Assembly (NCBI GenBank): GCA_002685965.1
Contig: NYZE01000129.1
Coordinates: 1 to 53,860, forward strand
DNA from: Planctomycetota bacterium
Lineage (GTDB): Bacteria; Planctomycetota; UBA1135; GCA-002748355
Length of the DNA stretch: 53,860 bases
Direction: 5' to 3'
Below are positions 47,347 through 53,860 of the stretch, piece by piece. Numbering within the stretch: the first letter of the stretch is position 1; each line of letters opens with the position of its first letter. The notes below the pieces were generated by a model, which saw only the letters and a program-made list of their open reading frames with translations, had not been told where the DNA came from and made no database searches. The translations under genes and the position numbers were made by a program.

Positions 47347-47395
47347 GAGCCCGACCCCGAGCCTGCCAGTTGCAGGAACCTGCGTCGCGAGAGCG

Positions 47396-48754
47396 TCATT
47401 GCTTCAGCCTCTGCACGAAGATGTTGCGGAACTCGATCCAGTTGCCATCAGCGACGTGCGCCGGCGCGTGTCGTTGCAGGCCGATGAACCCCGACTGAGC
47501 CCGCTCGGCAAACGGCTTGACGCCGCGCGGCACCTTGACCTCTTTGGTGTCGACGTCGTAGAGCAGCTGGCCGTTGAGCTCGACGCGGATGCGGCTGCCG
47601 GCGTAGTGGGCCTCGTAGCTGTTCCAGCGGCCCGGCCGGTGGAGAGCCTTCGTGGAAGGCGCGACCGACCCATAGAGGCCACCACAGAACTGGTAGGGGA
47701 GGAGCTTGCTCTTCGTCACCTTCTCCCAGTTGTGGTCGTCGAGGATCTGTACCTCGCAGCCTGACCACGCCGGGTCGCCGCCCTCGCGGTCTCCGCGCAG
47801 GAACAGCCCCGAGTTGGCCATGGGTGCGAGCCGGAAGTCGAGACGCAGCGCGAAGTCCTTGTAGTCGTCCTTGGTGCGCAAGTAGCCGCCGCCGCCTTGC
47901 TTCGGGAAGCCAAGCACGCCTTGCTTCACGACGTAGCCCTTCTCGGTACCGCCGACGATCTCCCAGCCGTCGAGGTCCTTGCCGTTGAAGAGCCGTTGCC
48001 AGCGGTCAGCGTCGCGCGCCGTGAGCAGGCCGTCGGCGTTGACCGTGAAGTCGACACGATCGAACACTGGCAGTTCGAGCAGGCGCACGTCCTTGAAGCG
48101 CGCCGCCGTCGTGTCCTGGCGGCCGCCGTGCACCTGCACTCCAATCAACCCGGTCGGCGTGAAGCCCTCGTTGGTTTGGCGCGCGAACTCGGTGACCTTC
48201 TCGCCGTTGAGCCAGACTTCCACCAGGGGGGTCTTGCCGGTGCAGCGCACGATGACTCGGTTCCACTCGTCGCGCTGCCACTTGTCCTTGACCTTGGGGT
48301 TGTGGAAGAGCCAGCCGTCGGCGTAGATCCCGGCGATTTCTCCCTGCGGCCGGTAGTCGAGCGTGACCTGCATGCCCTTGCCGTTGGCGACGCCCGCCGC
48401 GTTCTTGCGCGGCAGCATGTGCACGAAAATGCCAGAGTCGAACGGGTAGTCGATCTTGGTGTCGAGCGAGAAGACGAAGCTCTCGAAGCGCTGGGACGTG
48501 TAGAGCAGCCCGCCCTGCTTCTTGCGCTCGCGGCCGACGATTGCACCGTCTTCGATGGTCCAGATCGCATTGCCGTCATAGCGGCCGCCCTTGGTCGTCC
48601 AGCCGCTCAACGACGCGCCGTCAAACAGCCGCAGCCAGTTCTCCGAGTCCTCGAAGCGCTTGCTCTGCTGGCCCTTGGGTTCCTGGGAGATGGCCCTCTG
48701 CGAGATTGTGCCGGCCAAGATCAGGAACGAAGAACAGATTGCCGCGCGCATCAT
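47396..48754 (-). CDS. Secreted protein with two DUF1080 (3-keto-disaccharide hydrolase) domains
   Basis: The 452-residue product has a signal peptide (AAICSSFLILAGTISQRAIS) and two copies of the DUF1080/LamG-like jelly-roll: one from WLRLFDGASLSGWTTKGG (about 40-230), the second from WQRLFNGKDLDGWEIVGG (about 250-450). Each copy has the family blocks for the beta sandwich: SGIFVHM and SGLFLRG, then EVWLNGEKV and RVELNGQLL. The family has been described as cleaving 3-keto-sugar glycosides. It lies downstream of the convergent oxidoreductase gene (49 bases apart) and divergent from the second aminopeptidase. Confidence 0.9.
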   Translation of the reverse strand: MMRAAICSSFLILAGTISQRAISQEPKGQQSKRFEDSENWLRLFDGASLSGWTTKGGRYDGNAIWTIEDGAIVGRERKKQGGLLYTSQRFESFVFSLDTKIDYPFDSGIFVHMLPRKNAAGVANGKGMQVTLDYRPQGEIAGIYADGWLFHNPKVKDKWQRDEWNRVIVRCTGKTPLVEVWLNGEKVTEFARQTNEGFTPTGLIGVQVHGGRQDTTAARFKDVRLLELPVFDRVDFTVNADGLLTARDADRWQRLFNGKDLDGWEIVGGTEKGYVVKQGVLGFPKQGGGGYLRTKDDYKDFALRLDFRLAPMANSGLFLRGDREGGDPAWSGCEVQILDDHNWEKVTKSKLLPYQFCGGLYGSVAPSTKALHRPGRWNSYEAHYAGSRIRVELNGQLLYDVDTKEVKVPRGVKPFAERAQSGFIGLQRHAPAHVADGNWIEFRNIFVQRLKQ

Positions 48755-48774
48755 CGCAGGAGCATACTCGACGC

Positions 48775-50229
48775 ATGAACAAGATCGCGTTCACGAACGA
48801 CCTGACGGTGCTGCTGCGCGGGTCACGCACCCTACTCGTTGTTGCCACGGCGCGAACATGGAAGAAGCGGCGCTTCCCATGCGTGCTGTCGGAGAAGTTG
48901 CGTGGGCTCGCCATCGACCTCGCGAGAGACGTGGGCCCGGGTGACAACGGCAACGTGCAATCGACCCTGACTGGCGGTACGGCGCCGCGGCGGCTCGCGG
49001 CCGGGGTGCTGCCCGATCAAGTCTCACGGCACAACAGTCCGGCTCGCGCCGAGGCCGTACGGGCCATCATGTCGCGGCTCGGTGCGGACACGAGGGGCAA
49101 GACTGCGGTGCTGCTGGTGCTCGAGGACGCGGCCCACTTGACGCCGGCGGCCAACGCAGTCGGTCGCGCGCTGCCGCTGTTTTCGCTGCGCGCCAGCACC
49201 AAGCCGACGACTGTGCAGATCGCGGCGGTCGATACCGGTGGTCGAGCGGTCCGCTGGACCCGGGCAGTGAAGGAAACGGTGGCGGCCAACCGCGAGGCCG
49301 CCCGTCTTGTCGACACGCCGCCGACCGACCTCGACCCGGCCGCCCTCGCGCGCGAAGCCAAAGCGTTGCTTCGGGGCATCACCGGCGTGCGTGTGCGCGA
49401 GTTCGTTGGCCCGGCGTTGCTGGCCAACAAGCTCGGCGGTATTCACGCCGTCGGGCGTTGCGCGGTGTCAAAACCTCGACTGTTGCAAGCAACGTTCTCG
49501 CCGCGCGGTGCGAAGAAACACGTTGCCCTCGTCGGCAAGGGCATCACCTACGACACCGGTGGTTTGAACATCAAGACCGGTTCGCGCATGAGTGGCATGA
49601 AGGGGGACATGGGCGGTGCGGCAGCCGTGCTCGGTGCCTTCCGCGTGCTGGCCAGTTCGGGCTGTAAGCACAAGCTCTCGCTCGTGCTCTGTATCGCCGA
49701 GAACGCGATTGGTCCGGCGGCCTACAAGCCTGACGACGTGGTTGTGTTCCACTCCGGTAAGACGGTCGAGATCAACAACACCGATGCGGAAGGGCGGTTG
49801 CTGCTCGCTGACGGGGTCAGCTGGGCGGCGCGCAAGCTGAAGGCGGATGTCGTCATCGATGCCGCGACGCTGACGGGTGCGCAGGGTATCTCGACCGGAT
49901 ACCTGCATGCCGCGGTGGTTAGCAATGAGGAGGAGCTCGAGACGCTGCTGTTGGAATCCGGCCGCGCGTCGGGGGATCTCTGTCATCCGCTGCCGTTCGC
50001 GCCGGAGTTCTATCGCCGGGAGTTCCGTAGCGAGATCGCTGACTTGAAGAACTCGGTGGCGAATCGCAAGAACGCACAGAGTTCCTGTGCAGCGATCTTC
50101 GTGTACGAACACATTGCCGATGCCGGCGTGCGTTGGGGGCACGTGGATCTGGCGTCGCCTGCGCGACCTAGAGAGAGGGGTACTGGGTTCGGCGTCGCGT
50201 TGTTGGCGGAGGCTGTGCGGCGACTGTAG
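48775..50229 (+). CDS. Leucyl aminopeptidase, M17 family (second copy)
   Basis: A 484-residue M17 metallo-aminopeptidase, diverged from the copy at 34310. The metal-binding region LVGKGITYDTGGLNIKTGSRMSGMKGDMGG and signature NTDAEGRLLLADGV are intact. The N-terminal half is more divergent, with RDVGPGDNGNVQSTL in place of the usual macro-like start. The ATG at 48775 is chosen because the longer upstream frame runs into the divergent DUF1080 gene. It is probably cytoplasmic; no signal peptide is seen. A GCGGCC/GGCCGC hairpin follows at 50234-50248. Confidence 0.93.
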   Translation: MNKIAFTNDLTVLLRGSRTLLVVATARTWKKRRFPCVLSEKLRGLAIDLARDVGPGDNGNVQSTLTGGTAPRRLAAGVLPDQVSRHNSPARAEAVRAIMSRLGADTRGKTAVLLVLEDAAHLTPAANAVGRALPLFSLRASTKPTTVQIAAVDTGGRAVRWTRAVKETVAANREAARLVDTPPTDLDPAALAREAKALLRGITGVRVREFVGPALLANKLGGIHAVGRCAVSKPRLLQATFSPRGAKKHVALVGKGITYDTGGLNIKTGSRMSGMKGDMGGAAAVLGAFRVLASSGCKHKLSLVLCIAENAIGPAAYKPDDVVVFHSGKTVEINNTDAEGRLLLADGVSWAARKLKADVVIDAATLTGAQGISTGYLHAAVVSNEEELETLLLESGRASGDLCHPLPFAPEFYRREFRSEIADLKNSVANRKNAQSSCAAIFVYEHIADAGVRWGHVDLASPARPRERGTGFGVALLAEAVRRL

Positions 50230-50280
50230 AGGCGCGGCCTTGGGCCGCCGCGCTGCGCCGGATCTCGGATGCGACCCGGC

Positions 50281-50607
50281 CTAGACCTCCGCGACCTCTC
50301 GTCCGAGCTTCGCTGAAACCACAGCAGCGATCTGCCCGTACAGTTCATGCTCGTCGCGACTGTCGCGCCAGTATGCTCCCTCGGCATCCCAGTCGTAGTG
50401 CCACGCGCGGGCGTCGGCCGCCAACCACATCTGATGACTGCCCGCCTGCCGATTGAGTACGAACTTCTTGCCGTCGGCGAACTCGAGCGTCACGACGCCG
50501 TCGGCGGAATCGAAGTCGACTTCGTCGGGGTCGAACCTCTCGACCCATTCGATGACTCGATCGATGCACTCCGTGGAGAGCTTTGCGAAATCGGACGGGT
50601 CCATCAT
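50281..50607 (-). CDS. cyaY: Frataxin-like iron-donor protein
   Basis: The 108-residue product (ATG at 50607 or 50604) matches the CyaY/frataxin fold: acidic first helix FAKLSTECIDRVIEWVERF, DPDEVDFDSADGVVTLEFADG with the acidic ridge, then KKFVLNRQAGSHQMWLAADARAWHYDW. The last is the most conserved strand set. It binds iron and modulates Fe-S cluster assembly. A longer frame reaching 50718 would add a hydrophobic N-terminus, but the family starts at the position chosen here. No isc or suf gene is near. Confidence 0.85.
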   Translation of the reverse strand: MMDPSDFAKLSTECIDRVIEWVERFDPDEVDFDSADGVVTLEFADGKKFVLNRQAGSHQMWLAADARAWHYDWDAEGAYWRDSRDEHELYGQIAAVVSAKLGREVAEV

Positions 50608-50765
50608 TGCTGACAAGCGACCTGCGAGTGTAGCTGTTGGAGCTACGATCGCTGCGATGAAGATGAAGTGTGCCATGGCATTCTGCTTCTTGGTGGCAGT
50701 CGGCGCGCACTTCGACACCCTCGAGCGTACTGTGCTCGCGATGCCGCGGCGTCGGTGATGACCTT

Positions 50766-50819
50766 TACGTCTGTAGCGAGCCTGCTATCGTCTACGTCTG
50801 TAGCGAGCCTGCTATCGTC
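50766..50819. repeat. Exact 27-base tandem duplication upstream of the sugar dehydrogenase gene
   Basis: The unit beginning TACGTCTGTAGCGAGCCTGC and ending TATCGTC occurs at 50766-50792 and again at 50793-50819 with no mismatch. It lies in the divergent intergenic region, 36 bases before the secreted dehydrogenase start, and could duplicate a promoter element. Confidence 0.85.
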
Positions 50820-50855
50820 AGTCGGTCCTTCCTTCACCTTGTCTCAAGGCAACCG

Positions 50856-52373
50856 ATGAGCCTGCTGCGCCTTGCCCCGGTAGTTCTTCTAGCCATCCCG
50901 GCTCTTGCCCAAACGCCGCTGCGCGTCGTCAAGGTCGATGGGTTCTATCGTCGGCCGGTCGACATGCAGGTTCCTCCCGGGGATGAGGCGCGCCTCTTCG
51001 TCGTCAGCCAGTACGGCACGATCCACCTGGTGAAGAACGACAAACTGCAAGCAACGCCGTTCCTCGACATGCGTAGCCTCGTCCGCTGTTGCAGCGAGCG
51101 CGGCCTGCTTGGGATGGCGTTCCACCCGGACTATGCGCGGAATGGTTGGTTCTACGTCAACTACACGCGCTCCTCGGACGGTGCGACGATGGTTGAGCGC
51201 TTCACACGTTCGACCGCGAATCCCGACCTCGCAGATCCGGCCAGCCGCCGGACAATCATCGGCCCATTCTCGCAGCCTTACAGCAACCACAACGGTGGTT
51301 GCATCCAGTTCGGACCGGACAACAAGCTCTACATCGGTACCGGCGACGGCGGCTCCGGCGGCGACCCCGGCTGTCGCGCGCAAAACGGTGCCAGTTGGAT
51401 GGGCAAGATGCTGCGCATCGACGTCAGCAACCCGGCCGGTGGCTACACGGTTCCCCAGGACAACCCGTTCGTGAAGAACGCAGCGTTCCGCAACGAGATT
51501 TGGTCCTATGGCTGGCGCAACCCGTGGCGTTTCTCGTTCGACCGCGTGACCGGTGACATGTACGTCGGCGACGTCGGCCAGAACGCACGCGAGGAGATTT
51601 CCTTCCAGTTCAAAGGCATCGGCGGCGGCAACTACGGCTGGAAATTCATGGAGGGCAACCGTTGCTACGGTTCGTCCAACTGCACGAATGTCATCCCCTG
51701 CAACGACGTGCGTTTGATCAAGCCGATCTACGATTACGTGAACCCGACCGTTGGGCGTTCGGTGACCGGTGGCTACGTCTACCGTGGCTGTGCGATACCC
51801 GACTTGCGCGGGACGTACTTCTTCTCGGACTACCAGTCGCGACGGACCTGGTCGTTCCGATACGACGGCAAGGCGGTTTCAGCTTTCCAGGACCGTACCA
51901 CAGAGCTCGGTTCGTACAACGTGTCCTCGTTCGGACAGGATGCGCGTGGCGAGCTATACATCGTTGCTCTGTCCGGCAGCATCTACAAGATCGTGCCGAA
52001 CGCGCCGCCGCCGGTGCAGGACCTCGGCTTCGGCAAGATCGGTGGCAACGGTCTGGTCCCACGATTTGACGCGTGTGGTCTGCTCACGTCGGGCAACACG
52101 GCAGAACTGCGGCTGGCGCGTGCGCCAACCGCGACGTTGGCGATCCTCGTGGCGTCATCGCAGCGGAACCCGACGAACATCTTCGGTGGGATGCTCTTGC
52201 CCGTGCCGATGCAGCTGTTGATCAACTTCGTGACCGACAGCAGCGGCACGGTCCGGTTCACGGTGCCCGGTGGCGGCGGCAAGCTGTCGATCTACACCCA
52301 GTACGTGATCCTGGACCCAAAGGCATCGTTTGGCTTCGGCTTCTCCAACGCGTTGCGAGTCGACTTCCAGTAG
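50856..52373 (+). CDS. Secreted glucose/sorbosone dehydrogenase family (PQQ-type) protein with C-terminal beta domain
   Basis: Secreted 505-residue protein; the ATG at 50856 has AAGG upstream and gives a signal peptide (LAPVVLLAIPALA). Residues 20-385 form a six-bladed propeller of the GSDH family: GLLGMAFHPDYARNG, NHNGGCIQFGPDNKLYIGTGDGG, EIWSYGWRNPWRFSFD and GDVGQNAREE. These hold the PQQ-binding and catalytic His/Arg equivalents. The last 115 residues form an unrelated beta-rich part (FGKIGGNGLVPRF then GFGFSNALRV) that looks like planctomycete secreted C-terminal domains. Four cysteines in the NRCYGSSNCTNVIPCN loop suggest disulfides. Confidence 0.88.
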   Translation: MSLLRLAPVVLLAIPALAQTPLRVVKVDGFYRRPVDMQVPPGDEARLFVVSQYGTIHLVKNDKLQATPFLDMRSLVRCCSERGLLGMAFHPDYARNGWFYVNYTRSSDGATMVERFTRSTANPDLADPASRRTIIGPFSQPYSNHNGGCIQFGPDNKLYIGTGDGGSGGDPGCRAQNGASWMGKMLRIDVSNPAGGYTVPQDNPFVKNAAFRNEIWSYGWRNPWRFSFDRVTGDMYVGDVGQNAREEISFQFKGIGGGNYGWKFMEGNRCYGSSNCTNVIPCNDVRLIKPIYDYVNPTVGRSVTGGYVYRGCAIPDLRGTYFFSDYQSRRTWSFRYDGKAVSAFQDRTTELGSYNVSSFGQDARGELYIVALSGSIYKIVPNAPPPVQDLGFGKIGGNGLVPRFDACGLLTSGNTAELRLARAPTATLAILVASSQRNPTNIFGGMLLPVPMQLLINFVTDSSGTVRFTVPGGGGKLSIYTQYVILDPKASFGFGFSNALRVDFQ

Positions 52374-52436
52374 CCCGGCCTAGCAGCATCAGGTGGGTTG
52401 CCCCAACTGGAGCTGAGCCTGATCAGCAACGAGGAG

Positions 52437-52580
52437 CTATCTGAATCCCTTGGTGTAGCTCTGAAGATCTTGGATCTCCCGCTGCCGATCGCGGATCAGG
52501 TCGTGCAAGAGGTCGTGCATCGACAGCATGTCGACGAGCCAGCTTCCCTCCAGGATCGGCAGGTGGCCGCAGTTGCGGTA
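52437..52580 (-). pseudogene. CBS-domain protein tail remnant
   Basis: In the minus-strand frame directly following the stop of the phosphatase gene (52581) the codons encode a typical CBS-domain ending: CGHLPILEGSWLVDMLSMHD, then LLHDLIRDRQREIQDLQSY, stopping at 52437-52439. This corresponds to the RHLPV-x6-VG-x-hS-x-x-D pattern of single CBS-pair proteins, but the first 100 or so residues are missing. It is in frame with the phosphatase after its TAG, which suggests a deletion joined them. Confidence 0.7.
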
Positions 52581-53333
52581 CTACAGATCGATCCTCACCC
52601 GGCCGTTCGTTGCGATGGCTGTACCGGTCTTGAAGTCGCGGTTGCCTTCGAGATCGCGGAACACACCGCCGGCCTCTTCGACGAGCACTTGCATCGGGGC
52701 GATGTCCCATGCTTTGACGCCTGCCTCGACCCAGGCCTCGGCTCGGCCGTCGAGCAGTTGTGTGGCTGACGCGAGGTCGCCGTAGCACCGCGCCGAGGCC
52801 GCAGTGCTCGCGAGGCGTGTGATGCTGTCTCTGTAGGGCGGCGCGAGCAAGCGCCGTAACTCACCCAACGAGAGGGTGGCCTCAGACCAGTCCTCGACCG
52901 TCGACAGGGCGAGGCGCGTGTCGTTCTTGTGGCAGCCGAGCCCGCGCCCGGCCCAGTAGACGTCCCCGAGCACCGGCAGGCCGAGGGCGCCCGCGAGCAC
53001 TTCACTGCCCTCGGCGAGGGCTATCAGCGGGCCCCAGAACGAACCACCGCGAGTGAAGCCGCGCGTGCCGTCGATCGGGTCGACGTACCAACGATACTGC
53101 GCGCCGCGCACGTGTTCGCCGGTCTCCTCGCCGATCACGTCGTGGTCGGGGAAGGCGGCGCGGATGATGTCGATGATCGCGCGCTCGGCCTCGCGGTCGG
53201 CGATGGTCACGGGTGAGTCATCCGCCTTGTGCTCGACGTCGACGCCGCGCGCGAAGTGCGGGAGTGCGACTCTGGCCGCGGCGATGGCCGCGCGCTGCGC
53301 CGTCTGTGCTGCCGCTTCGATGAGCGCGCTCAT
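52581..53333 (-). CDS. Inositol-monophosphatase/histidinol-phosphatase family enzyme
   Basis: Mg-dependent phosphatase of 250 residues when started at the ATG at 53333; a longer frame reaching 53816 is rejected because it runs inside the upstream gene. Metal-site motifs are GEETG, DPIDGTRGF and WDIAPMQVLVEEAGG. The N-terminal DDSPVTIADREAE and pattern FPDHDVIGEETG are close to HisN-type histidinol phosphatases, though substrate cannot be proved. The start overlaps the upstream gene stop (ATGA), and a CBS-domain remnant follows the stop in the same frame. Confidence 0.9.
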   Translation of the reverse strand: MSALIEAAAQTAQRAAIAAARVALPHFARGVDVEHKADDSPVTIADREAERAIIDIIRAAFPDHDVIGEETGEHVRGAQYRWYVDPIDGTRGFTRGGSFWGPLIALAEGSEVLAGALGLPVLGDVYWAGRGLGCHKNDTRLALSTVEDWSEATLSLGELRRLLAPPYRDSITRLASTAASARCYGDLASATQLLDGRAEAWVEAGVKAWDIAPMQVLVEEAGGVFRDLEGNRDFKTGTAIATNGRVRIDL

Positions 53334-53860
53334 GCCGGGGCTGCGGTGAGCAGCAGGTCGAGGATAGGTTTGAGCTTCGCGCTTCGTAGGTTGGACATGA
53401 CGGAAACGACGATGCCTTCCTCGGGGAGTATCACGAGGTAGCAGGTCGTGCCCGCTTGGCCGCCGCTGTGGCTGATTCGGAGCGCGCCCTTGCGCATGGC
53501 AACGCGAAAGCCGAGGCCGTACGACGTGGTCTTGCCGCCTTTGAGCCTCTGCTTGGTCCACATGCGGGCGCGGGTCTTCGGCTTGATCAGCTTGTGGCCG
53601 ATGAGAGCCATCCCGAAGCGGACGAGGTCCGATGCCGTCGAACGCAGTCCACCTCCAGGGATCTTCATGCTCGTGTCGTGCATCGAGCAGTTGATCACTG
53701 CACCTCGCTCGACGAGCCTCCTGGCAGGCGCCGGCAAGGCCGCGTAGGTGCGTCGATCCAGGATCTGGTAGCCGCGTGCGCGGTGCGGCATCAGCCGGAG
53801 GTGGTTGTCGACGCACGAGTGCTTCATGCCGGCGACGTCCCAGATATGTCTCTGCAGGTA
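53330..53860 (-). CDS. Beta-lactamase-family serine hydrolase, C-terminal part (5' truncated by window edge)
   Basis: The frame is open to the window edge, so only the C-terminal 176 residues are seen; the SxxK active site lies beyond. Class C beta-lactamase/esterase features are present: AGMKHSCVDNHLRLMPHRARGY (cut after this block), IPGGGLRSTASDLVRFGMAL and HSGGQAGTTCYLVILPEEG, where HSGG stands for the KTG-like motif. It overlaps the phosphatase start by four bases. Role is unknown; relatives are peptidases or esterases, often secreted. Confidence 0.85.
   Translation of the reverse strand, partial: YLQRHIWDVAGMKHSCVDNHLRLMPHRARGYQILDRRTYAALPAPARRLVERGAVINCSMHDTSMKIPGGGLRSTASDLVRFGMALIGHKLIKPKTRARMWTKQRLKGGKTTSYGLGFRVAMRKGALRISHSGGQAGTTCYLVILPEEGIVVSVMSNLRSAKLKPILDLLLTAAPA

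Noticed and set aside
50608..50718. N-terminal extension of the frataxin-like gene with a hydrophobic stretch
   Set aside because: Frataxin homologues start at the chosen methionine and act in the cytoplasm; the extension has no ribosome site.

Overview
The window is a GC-rich (about 65% by eye), gene-dense bacterial chromosome segment. Short intergenic gaps, many stop/start overlaps (ATGA, GTGA, TGATG) and frequent GTG/TTG starts are typical. The gene content points to a planctomycete-like bacterium: a BatA-type membrane protein, a sulfatase with the C-x-P-x-R maturation site, a formylglycine-generating-enzyme-like secreted protein, Tat-exported Gfo/Idh/MocA oxidoreductases, a two-domain DUF1080 (3-keto-disaccharide hydrolase) protein, a secreted sugar epimerase and secreted proteins with planctomycete-style C-terminal beta domains. 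This assignment is inference; no 16S gene is present. No tRNA, rRNA, CRISPR array, integrase or intact transposase was recognised.

Layout. 1-5.8 kb: tail of a BatA-like gene, guaB-guaA, then a membrane-anchored tyrosine-phosphatase-like protein overlapping a Gfo/Idh/MocA oxidoreductase. 5.8-12 kb: two ABC-2 exporter pairs flanking a GNAT acetyltransferase, a macro-domain protein and an aldo/keto reductase. 12-17 kb: a secreted repeat/beta-lactamase-like fusion with a good terminator, and an aminotransferase-glutamate-synthase-like pair. 17-22.8 kb: a complete oligopeptide transporter (oppABCDF) carrying a REP-like palindrome inside it and a second one at its end. 22.8-30.1 kb: a ChaN-like protein, a sulfatase, a DUF493 protein and purL-purQ with a PurS-like extension fused to PurL. 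30.3-34.3 kb: PilZ protein, ssb, a coiled-coil protein, an actin-like ATPase and moaD-moaE. 34.3-43 kb: leucyl aminopeptidase, an unknown lipoprotein, a phosphofructokinase coupled to a two-domain KaiC-like ATPase, a ROK kinase, a degenerate histidine phosphatase, an amidohydrolase remnant and an MscS-type channel. 43-53.9 kb: ApbE, an FGE-like protein, the sugar module (epimerase, oxidoreductase, DUF1080), a second M17 aminopeptidase, frataxin, a secreted sugar dehydrogenase, a CBS-domain remnant, an inositol-monophosphatase/HisN family phosphatase and a truncated beta-lactamase-family protein.

How the genes work together. Purine synthesis is represented by guaBA and purLQ. The opp genes import peptides and the two M17 aminopeptidases could degrade them. 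The 45-48.7 kb cluster reads as an envelope-located 3-keto-sugar pathway: the oxidoreductase would oxidise a glycoside, DUF1080 would cleave the keto-glycoside, and the isomerase-like barrel would process the product. The least described parts are the coiled-coil/actin-like pair (31.5-33.5 kb), the KaiC-like protein with a decayed second P-loop translationally linked to phosphofructokinase (37-39.8 kb), and the repeat/beta-lactamase-like fusion (12.0-14.1 kb). Several scars of recent rearrangement are visible: two gene-tail remnants and three short tandem duplications at gene ends.
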